This document shows positions 35,313 to 43,978 of a stretch of DNA of 64,000 bases, one piece after another (position 1 is the stretch's first letter; the number at the start of each line of letters is the position of its first letter). Made by a program: the position numbers and the translations under genes. The stretch is from UBA4810 sp002479215 (GTDB taxonomy: Bacteria > Desulfobacterota > Syntrophia > Syntrophales > Smithellaceae): contig JBEKVB010000003.1 of NCBI GenBank assembly GCA_049514435.1, positions 124,001 to 188,000 on the forward strand, given 5' to 3'. Below the pieces are notes generated by a model that saw nothing but the letters and a program-made list of their open reading frames with translations, did not search any database and had not been told where the DNA came from.

Positions 35313-35366
35313 GTAGGGTTGCCAGCAAACCGAAAATGACGATATACTTTTTTGTTTGTTACACCT
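35313..35366 (+). repeat. dispersed ~55-bp repeat, copy 2
   Basis: Matches 32275-32329 (shared GTAGGGTT, AGCAAACCGAAA, TTTTTGTTT and ACACCT). It lies just after the XRE gene. Confidence 0.6.
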
Positions 35367-35518
35367 ATAAGTCAACAAACATGATAAATAAAAAATTTTG
35401 AGGATTTGCGTTTGAAATGTTTGATCTAACATGACCATCAGCGGACCTGCATGCCGGGTGCTGTGGGGGCCGGGGGGAAAAACCCTCGGCTACCCGATTG
35501 ACATTGGTTATGCAATCA

Positions 35519-38116
35519 CTACATGAAATTCTGACGTGAGAAACTGTCGCTAACAGAACTGAACAATGGCCAGAACTTGGCACGACCACATGCTTCGCAC
35601 ATCATCCCGAGTTGAATGCGAGCATCGGTCACTTCATATATGAGCATGAAGCCTGACTTTGGCCAATCGCCGCCGATCTCGAAGTTCCAGCGATATTCGA
35701 CAGCACTGCCAAGAGTGCGACGTGCTGGCTGCGGATTCCAAGTCATCCTCTGCGGGTGTGCCGCACTCATTTGCTGGAGCAAGAAGAGTCCATATTCCTT
35801 TGTGGTTTTCTTCAGGTCATCAGCGCAAGACGTATAGTAAAGGGTAATAGACGCATCACTTGGAGTCTTTGTAGTTTCGTCCCAAACCACTTGAGATGAG
35901 AATATGGCTATAAATAATGTTTCCAGCCCTGTGGTTCCCGTTACCCCTTCACGATCTATCTTCCAGTCTGAAGGCAGTACAATCGTTAGATTCGCGGGTA
36001 CAACTCGGTAGGTAAGAAAGTTTTCGAACCGCTTCTCCCTGACTTCTGCAAGCCTACCAGCATGATCCCAGTAATGCAGATCGGAGGCAGTTTCAGCAAG
36101 GCTTTTTCTGAGCTTCTTGTCAGATGAGAGTGGCGCAGTATTGCTCAATTCCACGCACCGAGCAAACCATTTTTTCGTTTCAGTAATGTCACCCTGATCC
36201 ATATACCCACGACATTTCTCCCGAGACAGCAAGTAATCAAAGATCGCGGATTCCATATCACGTGGTCCAGCTACTTCCGCCTTGCTGATAAAGCTCAAAG
36301 CGCGGGAGCTGTCTCCCGTCTGCAGGCATGCTGTAGCACAATTGAGGAACGCTTCACCATATTCGGGTAGCAAATTTGCGGCAATCTCCTCGTGCCTTAT
36401 CGCGTCATGCTCCCTATGCGTTTGCCGTAAGAGGTACGACGAGTATTCGTGATGGACGACTGCACGTAATATGGTGGTGTCCAAGGACACTGTCGATGGT
36501 TTTTCATACCCCAGTTCTTTCAAGTCTTTCTTCATGATATCTTTAAACTTTTTCAAGTCTTTTTCGGTGATGTCTTTCCAGACAATCTCTGGAGAGGAAG
36601 TAGCCGCAAATCCATATCCATCAGGCCCGCTATCGGGTACTTCGATATCGGCAAGCGCTGCGCACAGGCGAAATTCGTGTTCGAGCATTTGGTGCGCATT
36701 CCAGTTGCGATTCTCATGAATTTTCATCCTCTGATAGAGTTTAGCAAGGAGTAGATGGGCTCGAATTTCAATCCATTTCCCAGAATAGACCGCCCGTGGG
36801 TCGGGGTGACGAAAGACTCTATAAAGAGCGAGTATAGCTCGCAGATTGTGTTCTCTTTTCGCGTGTGCTACCGCCAAGAAGTACGCGAAAAAGCGGTCGC
36901 GTGGATACCATTTCGCCAGCCATTTCATTAGATGTATATTATCTACCTGTGGTGGCATATTCTGAAGGTGAGTCCCAAGGGATTTCATCTTATCTTGATA
37001 AGCATATCTACTGCGCCGCCGGCGATGCGCTACGGATGTTGCCGCACGGATAACGATATTTGCGGTATCGGGACGCCGATCAGGTGGACCGAATTGTCCA
37101 TCATATACTCTTGACTGCTCATCGAGCATCGGCCACATGCTGGCGAGAATGAGCTCGATATCACTTCTCGAAGTGCTCATGCCTTGGACTCTCGCAAGTG
37201 CACTTAAGTAGTCCAAATGGGGAGGGAGTCCAAAATCCCTCAAGAGTTTAACTTGACCGTGAAACCACTTCTGTTCGGCCGAAAGGCGCTTCCTGAAAAT
37301 GTCCCAAGCCATACGCTGCGAGGTCGAGAATCGACTTACGTCGTCATCAGTTACTCTGCTGCCAGAATTGAACGTCTGAAGAAACGTTGCAACAGTGTCA
37401 AAGCGTCCATCGCATGCAGCGATAAGACTTGCCTTGGTACTTGAAGGGAGGTGAATCCCGAGTAAGTCGGCAACGACCTCTGCAAAGCGACCATATTCGT
37501 CTGGTGTCGCTGGCGGGATCATAAAGGTGTGGCCGTCTGGGAATACATCTCGACAGGTGGTTATCGTCAACGGCATCCGATGGGTGTTCACGGTCACGAA
37601 CATCCCATGAACGTCACAACGGGTTGAGATACTGGTATACAATTTCCGGATTTGAACAGCAGCTTCGACATACGCAGCCTGACGCTCTAGGAAGGATGAA
37701 GATGCCGCAGAAGGAAACCCCCAATCATAGTCATCTATCAAGACGATGACACGTCTGACATATTCGCCAATTGGAAGCGAGACTCCCGGACGGACATATC
37801 CACGTGCCAGGTAGATTGTCGAAGCTCCTGTCATCTCTGAGAGCTTGATTGCTAGATCCGCAGCCTGTCGTGTTTTGCCGACGCCGGAACTACCCAGAAG
37901 AACGGTCAGTCCGCTGGATGGGGAGATCTGCAATTCTCTCTGAATAATAGGTGGTGTGGAGCGAAGAGGAGATGAGAGCTTAGAGAAGATTTCTTCCACT
38001 GGAACCACAGTGAACGGGGATTTCTGATCCGCCCGTAGTCCTCGTACGTGATCGCCTATCGCAAATACCGATGCGCATGTTTCTAGGGCTATAATGATGA
38101 GGTTGGACCATTCCAT
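35519..38116 (-). CDS. large STAND-like NTPase with helical-repeat C-terminus
   Basis: An 865-residue protein. Residues 70-330 form a P-loop NTPase with Walker A LLGSSGVGKT (74-82) and Walker B RVIVLIDDYDWG (122-133), followed by sensor-like VTVNTHRMPLTITTC and a winged-helix-like region. Residues 400-700 are alpha-helical repeats of TPR type (for example GEAFLNCATACLQTGDSSRA). A C-terminal beta-rich domain follows. There is no methylase, protease or TIR motif. NTPase plus TPR sensor is the layout of STAND proteins, several of which (Avs and relatives) are phage sensors. With its island location and controller-like neighbour this is a defence candidate (inference). Base composition is richer in G+C than the first island genes. 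Confidence 0.7.
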   Translation of the reverse strand: MEWSNLIIIALETCASVFAIGDHVRGLRADQKSPFTVVPVEEIFSKLSSPLRSTPPIIQRELQISPSSGLTVLLGSSGVGKTRQAADLAIKLSEMTGASTIYLARGYVRPGVSLPIGEYVRRVIVLIDDYDWGFPSAASSSFLERQAAYVEAAVQIRKLYTSISTRCDVHGMFVTVNTHRMPLTITTCRDVFPDGHTFMIPPATPDEYGRFAEVVADLLGIHLPSSTKASLIAACDGRFDTVATFLQTFNSGSRVTDDDVSRFSTSQRMAWDIFRKRLSAEQKWFHGQVKLLRDFGLPPHLDYLSALARVQGMSTSRSDIELILASMWPMLDEQSRVYDGQFGPPDRRPDTANIVIRAATSVAHRRRRSRYAYQDKMKSLGTHLQNMPPQVDNIHLMKWLAKWYPRDRFFAYFLAVAHAKREHNLRAILALYRVFRHPDPRAVYSGKWIEIRAHLLLAKLYQRMKIHENRNWNAHQMLEHEFRLCAALADIEVPDSGPDGYGFAATSSPEIVWKDITEKDLKKFKDIMKKDLKELGYEKPSTVSLDTTILRAVVHHEYSSYLLRQTHREHDAIRHEEIAANLLPEYGEAFLNCATACLQTGDSSRALSFISKAEVAGPRDMESAIFDYLLSREKCRGYMDQGDITETKKWFARCVELSNTAPLSSDKKLRKSLAETASDLHYWDHAGRLAEVREKRFENFLTYRVVPANLTIVLPSDWKIDREGVTGTTGLETLFIAIFSSQVVWDETTKTPSDASITLYYTSCADDLKKTTKEYGLFLLQQMSAAHPQRMTWNPQPARRTLGSAVEYRWNFEIGGDWPKSGFMLIYEVTDARIQLGMMCEACGRAKFWPLFSSVSDSFSRQNFM

Positions 38117-38604
38117 AGGTTTAGGAATAAAACTCGGTACAAATCGATGTATTTAAAATGCAAACAGCGGCGCTGATCGCCAAAGCAGCGCCGCTTGTTA
38201 TCAGCCCTTATGAATTTATCACCTCTTATATTAAAAATATACTATGAAAAGATGAGTTATATAAGCATGATTTTTAGCAAAAAAGCCGTCTTTTTTTTCT
38301 GAGCCTGTAATGCGCAAGCAAATATACCCCAATTTCGACCATTTCTGTAAAAACCAATATTCATATATGTATTAAATATCATTATGCATTATCTAACATA
38401 TGGTAAAATAAACCTACTCCCACTATTTCTTATAACCGTTGTTTTTTTATGTCATTTTTTGAGCATTAAACTAGGTAAAATTAACCATTTCTGCGGTAAA
38501 TTTGCCATCTATTCGCCATACAAATGTATTTATCTATTTGATTTTACAAGTGATATAAGAAGTTTTAATACCACCAAAAAATGGCATACCTAATTTTTTT
38601 TCAG

Positions 38605-38632
38605 AAAAAATTTTCGGTCTGCCAATGCGCAT
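38605..38632 (+). repeat. 28-bp direct repeat, left copy
   Basis: AAAAAATTTTC, then a variable GYCTGYC core, then AATGCGCAT. It matches 52945-52972 in the same orientation with three transitions. The two copies bracket a 14.4-kb block. Confidence 0.6.
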
Positions 38633-38894
38633 ACGATGTAGGTACAGATGGGACTCATACCCTTTGGATAATTATCTTACCCATATCCGTTATAATGATT
38701 TGATTATTGACAAAACCAAAAGATAATACCATTAATGACTGACCGGTTAATGAATTAGCTTTAATATTGAGAAATTAAGAAAAGATTCCTACCCTTTGAG
38801 GAATTATCTTACCATATCCGTTCATATGTCGTAATAAGTTGACATATCTTGAGGATAAGTACTTTAATCCCTGTCAGGATGACTTGTTTATATC

Positions 38895-38982
38895 CGGAAG
38901 AAGGGCTTGCTGACTTCACCTACAAACAAACAGATTTATATAGCAAGAAAAACTGAAGATTACCAATTGAAAGAGAGTAACG
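38895..38982. repeat. intergenic repeat family, copy E (partial)
   Basis: GGAAGAAGGGCTTGCTGA followed about 69 bp later by AATTGAAAGAGAGTAACG. The same two words, 65 bp apart, occur at 48031-48113 beside copy C. Confidence 0.45.
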
Positions 38983-39068
38983 TTCCGCATTAGACGTTGT
39001 GAGCGCCGGTGGAACTGGAGCCATGTTTACGAGCAAGTTGTATCGTAGCATATAAAAACTGCATCAAA

Positions 39069-40418
39069 TCAAAAACTCAGTCGTACACGAATGGAATACA
39101 CCGCAACCGGACCACGGTCATTATTGTACCCGGGATTTTGGATGAATTGATAGTCCGGACTAATCTGTACATATGAACCAAGCTGGATACGGTAGTAGAC
39201 TTCCAATATCTGTTCCCAGCCATACTTCAAATGGCCGTCGCCCAACATAAAACCGTTGCCACCCGCTTCTAGATAATCTTTGTGCTGGGTCGACAATCCA
39301 TCGACCAAATAGGCAACCCCTACACGGTCTTCCTTACGGCCCCAATGAATCCCGCTCACCTGTATTCCTGCACTCAGATGTTGATCCGCTTCAGTATACA
39401 TGAAATCTTCATTTGACCCATCATTCCAACCTAACCTAGCAAAAAGACCTGTTTCACCATCATCCATTAAAGGTTGTTCCAAATTGATTCCAAACCCACA
39501 CTTGGTGCGTCCTTCTTTATCATCGGCCCTGACATCCGGTATGGCACCTGTGAGTTGTCCTAAACTAATTGATTCATTATAATTTCCCATTCTTCCACGA
39601 TTATAATATGTAAGGAATCTTAGTACCGTCCCCTTCTCATTTGGTTTTACAGTCAGCTCTAGATTATAGCCGCCAGCCTCAAAGATGTTGTTGTCTAAAT
39701 CATTGCCATTGGCCACGATCGGCATCTGGTAGTAGCCCAAAGCCAGTTTCCATTGGGGCATGACCAATGCAATAAGGACACCATTACTGTAGCCCCTGGT
39801 GTCTGCTGCAAAATCCCAGGCAGTATTGTTGATAAACCCCCAGTTGAGGAACTGGGTGCGTGTATTGTTGGCATAGCGGTTTACGTCGAAATCGTCCGTT
39901 GCCGCAAGCCTCCCTGCTTTTATCTCGATCCGGCTTACGTATTCTACACCTGGGAGTTGATCCATAGCCCTTTCCACTTTTTCCGTTTTCCCGGATAGTG
40001 GATAGACATACCGGGCATAGAAACGGGCGATATATGGTCCATCCCCCAGATCAGCTGATCCCTCCCGAATTACATCTCCATTAGTATAAGCACCAAGACC
40101 CACAGCATTGCTGATCCCATATCCCCTAGCCATTTCGACATCAAGATATAACTGTAGGAATTGGGTAATCTGAGAACCGATATAGAGACCATAAATCTGT
40201 GTCGATCCGTGTCCCTCGTTATTATTGGTCGTCAAGCTGTTTGGTCCTTGGTAGGGACTGTGAAAGTCGGGCATGTTCTGGTAAATTTCATTGTATTGCA
40301 TTCCCAACACTTTAGGCACCCACTCAGGCATTTTGAAATCATCAGCATATGCAAGGCAGGCAAACACATTCAGTATCGCTGCAATCAGGATTATCCGATA
40401 AAACTTTGACATTTTCAT
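39069..40418 (-). CDS. outer-membrane porin, OprB-like
   Basis: A 449-residue outer-membrane beta-barrel, probably a carbohydrate-selective OprB-type porin. It has a signal peptide (cleavage near AYA-D), alternating amphipathic strands throughout, OprB-like signatures (KAGRLAATDDF, ARLGWNDG, VGVAYLVDGLS, LEVYYRIQLG, SPDYQFIQNPG) and a C-terminal phenylalanine for BAM recognition. TGAGG lies before the ATG. It follows a small membrane peptide gene and the Mg2+ transport genes on the same strand and may be in the same transcript, though a 113-bp gap intervenes. The substrate may be sugars or, by context, ions. Confidence 0.82.
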   Translation of the reverse strand: MKMSKFYRIILIAAILNVFACLAYADDFKMPEWVPKVLGMQYNEIYQNMPDFHSPYQGPNSLTTNNNEGHGSTQIYGLYIGSQITQFLQLYLDVEMARGYGISNAVGLGAYTNGDVIREGSADLGDGPYIARFYARYVYPLSGKTEKVERAMDQLPGVEYVSRIEIKAGRLAATDDFDVNRYANNTRTQFLNWGFINNTAWDFAADTRGYSNGVLIALVMPQWKLALGYYQMPIVANGNDLDNNIFEAGGYNLELTVKPNEKGTVLRFLTYYNRGRMGNYNESISLGQLTGAIPDVRADDKEGRTKCGFGINLEQPLMDDGETGLFARLGWNDGSNEDFMYTEADQHLSAGIQVSGIHWGRKEDRVGVAYLVDGLSTQHKDYLEAGGNGFMLGDGHLKYGWEQILEVYYRIQLGSYVQISPDYQFIQNPGYNNDRGPVAVYSIRVRLSF

Positions 40419-40531
40419 AATAAAACCTCAGGAATCGAAACTCTTTTCAGTATTCTCAAACCAGGTCGTATGTAAATTCCTGATTGCTTCCGCGCTCAGC
40501 ACTTACAAAATGAAATGGTTAATTCAGTGAT

Positions 40532-40645
40532 TTATGAAAAAGTCTTTATAAATTTCACAAGAAGTAGCCCTATAAGAAATATCATGTAAAATCTCAAGAA
40601 TAATAGCGCAATTCTAGTCGTTTTGGTCATCTTGATACGTGCCAT
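40532..40645 (-). CDS. 37-residue single-span membrane peptide in Mg2+ operon
   Basis: A short gene between the CBS protein and the porin. ATG at 40645 is preceded by AAGGAGG at ideal spacing. The product starts MARIKMTKTTRIALLFLRFY, continues as one hydrophobic helix (MIFLIGLLLVKF) and ends in a basic tail (IKTFS). The positively charged N-terminus predicts an N-in membrane anchor. Its place in an M-box-controlled operon recalls small regulators of Mg2+ transporters such as MgtS or MgtR, although no sequence relation is claimed. Confidence 0.6.
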   Translation of the reverse strand: MARIKMTKTTRIALLFLRFYMIFLIGLLLVKFIKTFS

Positions 40646-40657
40646 ATTTCCTCCTTC

Positions 40658-41941
40658 TTATATCTTTATACGTGTGGCCATGGTTTTCATGACGTCATTA
40701 TAGAGAATGACACCCAGGATATTATCCGCACTATCGACCACAGGAACCATCCGATAATGATATTTGGCAAACAATTCAGCCAAATCATCGGGATTATCAT
40801 CTTGTTCCGCCGTGACCACAGGCGCCATCATTATCTCGGCAAGCATTTTGTTTTGATCAGCAACTATAAGCTCGCGTACATCAACGACTCCCAAGAGTTT
40901 GTGACCGTCGTCATCAACAACATAGAGATAGGAAATGTTATGGTATTCGAGGCCGGAATGCTGAACCCTGTTCAGGGCATCACCGACACGGACATCTTTC
41001 TTTATGGCCAGAAACGCTGAGGAGACCAGCCTTCTGGCAGTCGTCTCTCGCTCCGCTAGAATGGCGCGAACCCGTTCAGCCTGTTCTTTATCCAATAAAT
41101 TTATAAACTGAGATACCTGATCGTAGGGCAGAACGGAAAAAAGAGCTGCCAACTGCGGGACTGACATTTCGCTGAAGATCATCCGGGCCCTTTCCTGTCG
41201 AATATTAGCGATTATCTGCCGCTGGGCGCGAGGTTCCGCTTCTGCGAGTGCCTCGGCGGCTTTTTCCGAATCAAGTCCTAAGAGGAGCGCCTGCTGTTCT
41301 TCCTCAGGGAGTTCCTCCAGTATATCGGCTAGATCCTCGGAGGGAAGTTTGGTGAGCTGATTTTTTGTTACCGACAGGGAAACCTTACCCGTTGCAACCA
41401 CATCTTCGACTGACAAGGGCTGAACAAATTTCCAGGAGATGAGATCTTCTTTTATCCATTTTAGTTTGCCCAATCCCCAACGTTTCAGGTGACCAGCAAA
41501 AGAAATATCGACGTGCACCAGGAAAAGCTTCTCCTTTGACATCAACAGGTGAATATCGTTGACAACTTCGACGCGCCGATCGTCCATATCCACCACGGTC
41601 CTTCCCATCAGATGTTTATCCAGAAGAATCCAGCCAGCCTGGTCAATAAAGGGTGGGTAAGTTGCATTATCAGGAGGCCGGACGATAATGGAGTCCTCTT
41701 TCAGGTGGCTGACCTTTTCCCACGGGATGAAGGTACTCGGCTTTCCCCAGCCGTGCTCCATATATATCCCGACAGCTTCCGGATAGGGCTCCGTGAGAGA
41801 AAACACCAGATCGGTTAATTTTCCAATCCGGTTTTCAAGTTTCTCTACACAGATCGGCCGTTTGATGAGCTCTGACAAATAATAGAATTGGTAGCTGTTC
41901 TGCGGTTCGGACTCCTTCATGCCATTCTTTTTCACTATCAT
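40658..41941 (-). CDS. PRC-barrel / MgtE-N / CBS-pair regulatory protein
   Basis: The soluble counterpart of the MgtE Mg2+ channel's cytoplasmic part. Two PRC-barrel-like segments (about residues 20-180) come first. Then there is an MgtE intracellular helical domain (KLPSEDLADILEELPEEEQQ, and repeated helices to ~300) and a CBS pair (about 305-425, YLYVVDDDGHKLLGVVDVRE and MVPVVDSADNILGVI). No membrane channel domain is present. The ATG at 41941 has GGAGG 8 nt upstream; an ATG at 41956 would sit 2 bp after the transporter stop. It is coupled to the NRAMP-related gene and likely senses Mg2+ or nucleotides and gates that transporter (inference from the family). Confidence 0.88.
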   Translation of the reverse strand: MIVKKNGMKESEPQNSYQFYYLSELIKRPICVEKLENRIGKLTDLVFSLTEPYPEAVGIYMEHGWGKPSTFIPWEKVSHLKEDSIIVRPPDNATYPPFIDQAGWILLDKHLMGRTVVDMDDRRVEVVNDIHLLMSKEKLFLVHVDISFAGHLKRWGLGKLKWIKEDLISWKFVQPLSVEDVVATGKVSLSVTKNQLTKLPSEDLADILEELPEEEQQALLLGLDSEKAAEALAEAEPRAQRQIIANIRQERARMIFSEMSVPQLAALFSVLPYDQVSQFINLLDKEQAERVRAILAERETTARRLVSSAFLAIKKDVRVGDALNRVQHSGLEYHNISYLYVVDDDGHKLLGVVDVRELIVADQNKMLAEIMMAPVVTAEQDDNPDDLAELFAKYHYRMVPVVDSADNILGVILYNDVMKTMATRIKI

Positions 41942-41958
41942 TGCGCGATCCTCCATCC

Positions 41959-43266
41959 TTACTTAAATAGTTCAGGGAAAAGGGTACTGATGCCCAACAG
42001 TGTCGAAACTAAAACGACAACTATGACAATCGACCAATTCATAATATTTTCCCATCTTGTATTGACATGCTTACCCATGAGGGGTTCGTCATTCAGCAAC
42101 AAAAGCAAAAACACCAGTGCCGGCGGAAGCAGCGTAACGGCCACGACCTGTACGAACATGGTGATTGTTATTAAGGGTGCTCCCGGGATCAGGACCACAG
42201 CGCCTGAAGTCAGCAGCATGAAAAGATAGACGAAATAAAACCAGGGGGCATCTTTGACTTTCTTGTTCAGGGAATGAGCCCAGCCGAAGATCTCCCCCAC
42301 AGCCCAGGATGTGGACAGCGAAATACAGAGCGCTCCCAGGAACCCTGCATCGAAAAGACCAATGGCAAAAAGTCTGCGGGCCATTTCCCCTTTCCCATGC
42401 GACAGGAAAGGAACAATGGCCTCCGCCGTTTGCCGGGCGTCTTCTATTTCGATAGGGGGTTTATGATAATAGAAAATTGCAGCTGTCGTAATTATAATAA
42501 ATACAGCTACAACACACGTGGATATAGATCCAAGGAAGGTCTCCAGTTTGCCGAATTTGATGTCATGAATATCGAGTTTTTTATCAACTACAGCGCTTTG
42601 CTGGAAAAAGAGCATCCAGGGTGCGATGGTTGTTCCGATATTGGCCATAATAATAAAAATCAGATCAGATGTCATGCCGCCCATTTGAAAAGTGTAAAAC
42701 CCCTTGAACGCTTCGTTCCACGAGGGGGAAGACGGCATATCCATTGCCCAGATGGCAGCTGGTATATAGACAAGATTAAACAAACAGAAGAATAATGTTA
42801 TTTTCTCGAAGGTCCAGTATTTACCGGTGATAACGATGGCAAAGAGAATTGCCGTTACCACAAGGAAAGTGATCCAGGCGGGTACGCCAAAAAGGCTCAT
42901 TGCCGCGGTCATCCCTATATATTCTGTAATCAGTGTTAACCAATTTGTAATCGCAAGGTCTGTGAGCGAAAACCAGCCCCAGAAAGGACCGAAAGCGTCA
43001 AAGATGGCTTCCGCATGTCCCCGCTTGGTAACAGCGCCCAAACGAACTGTCATTTCCTGGACGTAATAAGCCATAAATATTAATAATATAAACATCCAGA
43101 GCAGGGAGAACCCGAATTTGGATCCGGTTACGGCATAGGTGGAAATGCCGCCGGCATCATTATCAGCCACCATCACGATTATTCCGGGTCCCAGCACAGC
43201 CAGAAAAACAATTAGCTGCCGGCGGAAGCGATTCAATAAATGAAGACTCTTAGAGATCAAATACAT
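41959..43266 (-). CDS. NRAMP-related magnesium transporter (NRMT type)
   Basis: An 11-helix LeuT-fold divalent-cation transporter. The canonical NRAMP helix-1 DPGN is replaced by ADNDAGG (residues 34-40). The helix-6 MPH motif, whose Met selects transition metals, reads TIAPWMLFFQQ (about 213-223). Loss of that Met is the hallmark of NRAMP-related Mg2+ transporters (characterised in Eggerthella). Context agrees: an M-box Mg2+ riboswitch lies upstream and an MgtE-N/CBS protein downstream. AGGAGG precedes the ATG. Magnesium is therefore the likely substrate rather than Mn or Fe, with moderate to good confidence. Confidence 0.88.
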   Translation of the reverse strand: MYLISKSLHLLNRFRRQLIVFLAVLGPGIIVMVADNDAGGISTYAVTGSKFGFSLLWMFILLIFMAYYVQEMTVRLGAVTKRGHAEAIFDAFGPFWGWFSLTDLAITNWLTLITEYIGMTAAMSLFGVPAWITFLVVTAILFAIVITGKYWTFEKITLFFCLFNLVYIPAAIWAMDMPSSPSWNEAFKGFYTFQMGGMTSDLIFIIMANIGTTIAPWMLFFQQSAVVDKKLDIHDIKFGKLETFLGSISTCVVAVFIIITTAAIFYYHKPPIEIEDARQTAEAIVPFLSHGKGEMARRLFAIGLFDAGFLGALCISLSTSWAVGEIFGWAHSLNKKVKDAPWFYFVYLFMLLTSGAVVLIPGAPLITITMFVQVVAVTLLPPALVFLLLLLNDEPLMGKHVNTRWENIMNWSIVIVVVLVSTLLGISTLFPELFK

Positions 43267-43553
43267 TAGAAACCTCCTGTTACGTAGCCAATCCTAAGGA
43301 AAAGACTTCCTTTCGTCTAGTGCTGCTGGACAAATTTACAGGGAAAATTTTGAAGACTTAGATAATCCCTGCTCCTAGTTGTCTCCCGCTCAACAGGTCG
43401 GAAGATCAGCTAAAGCAAGGGAAAAGATGAAGGGGCTCAGAGCTGATTACCTCGTAGAGAACGGGCAAATTATAAAATATCCGTTATGAGTACTATTACT
43501 GCCATCGCCATCCATGTATGAAACCACCACCTTTCTGATTCATAATTTGGGCA

Positions 43554-43581
43554 TAAAAAAAGCCATGGGGATACCCATGGC
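43554..43581 (-). terminator. riboswitch expression-platform terminator
   Basis: GCCATGGG / CCCATGGC stem (43562-43569 with 43574-43581) is followed on the minus strand by seven T. It lies directly after the M-box aptamer and about 290 nt before the transporter start, so high Mg2+ should favour termination. Confidence 0.85.
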
Positions 43582-43596
43582 CGATATGTACATAAT

Positions 43597-43767
43597 GCCT
43601 CGAATCCCCTCTCGTTGATTTTCGGCAGTGCACAACGTAGATCCTTTGTGACCAGCTACTTCGGGTAAAGCCTTAAGCCGGCAATACCTGGTCTACCCAT
43701 TGGCGTCTTTCGACATTTCCGGGCAGCAGCCTGTGTTTGTGCAAACGCCTCATGCTAACGAGGAATG
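43597..43767 (-). ncRNA. M-box (ykoK) magnesium riboswitch
   Basis: On the minus strand the leader contains the highly conserved M-box core: CTCGTTAGCATGAGGC, then GCTGCCCGG, ATGTCGAAAGACGCC and AATGGGT. It closes with AACGAGAGG, which can pair with the opening CCTCGTT to form P1. A terminator hairpin follows. The M-box senses Mg2+ and switches off Mg2+ uptake genes. Here it precedes the NRMT, CBS and small-peptide genes. Recognition rests on matching remembered consensus; a covariance-model search (RF00380) would settle it. Confidence 0.9.
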
Positions 43768-43773
43768 ACAGCG

Positions 43774-43802
43774 TCTTTACAGAAAAGTATTCACCTTGTC
43801 AA
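43774..43802 (-). promoter_or_regulatory. promoter of the M-box operon
   Basis: On the minus strand, TTGACA (43797-43802), 17-bp spacer, TAAAGA (43774-43779). Predicted start is near 43767, just before the first M-box helix. Confidence 0.6.
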
Positions 43803-43908
43803 GAAAAAAAATAAAAAAACTATTAATAAATTGTTCGTCTCACTTTTCATTACAAAACTACGAAAATTAAATTCTTTAATTTGATTTGATAGGGCTCGAG
43901 AATTAGTG

Positions 43909-43962
43909 GATGAAATGTAGCATCCCTATCATGGTTGAAATATTATTGACTTCAGGAAGAAG
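43909..43962. repeat. intergenic repeat family, copy A
   Basis: Contains GATGAAATGTAGCAT and, about 30 bp later, TTGACTTCAGGAAGAAG. It is the most diverged of four ~60-bp copies. Confidence 0.5.
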
Positions 43963-43978
43963 TTCCTGCTAATTGCAA

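Larger units (their letters stand above)
38117..39068. other. 950-bp AT-rich region without a convincing gene
   Basis: Short open frames are compositional. It contains the 28-bp word repeated near attR (38605-38632) and an imperfect direct repeat of about 45 bp (38655-38698 and 38788-38830, sharing ATTATCTTAC and CATATCCGTT). It also has a member of the intergenic repeat family at about 38895-38982. Confidence 0.6.

Noticed and set aside
38384..38593. 69-codon plus-strand frame
   Set aside because: Very AT-rich, no ribosome site, hydrophobic only by base composition; surrounded by repeats.
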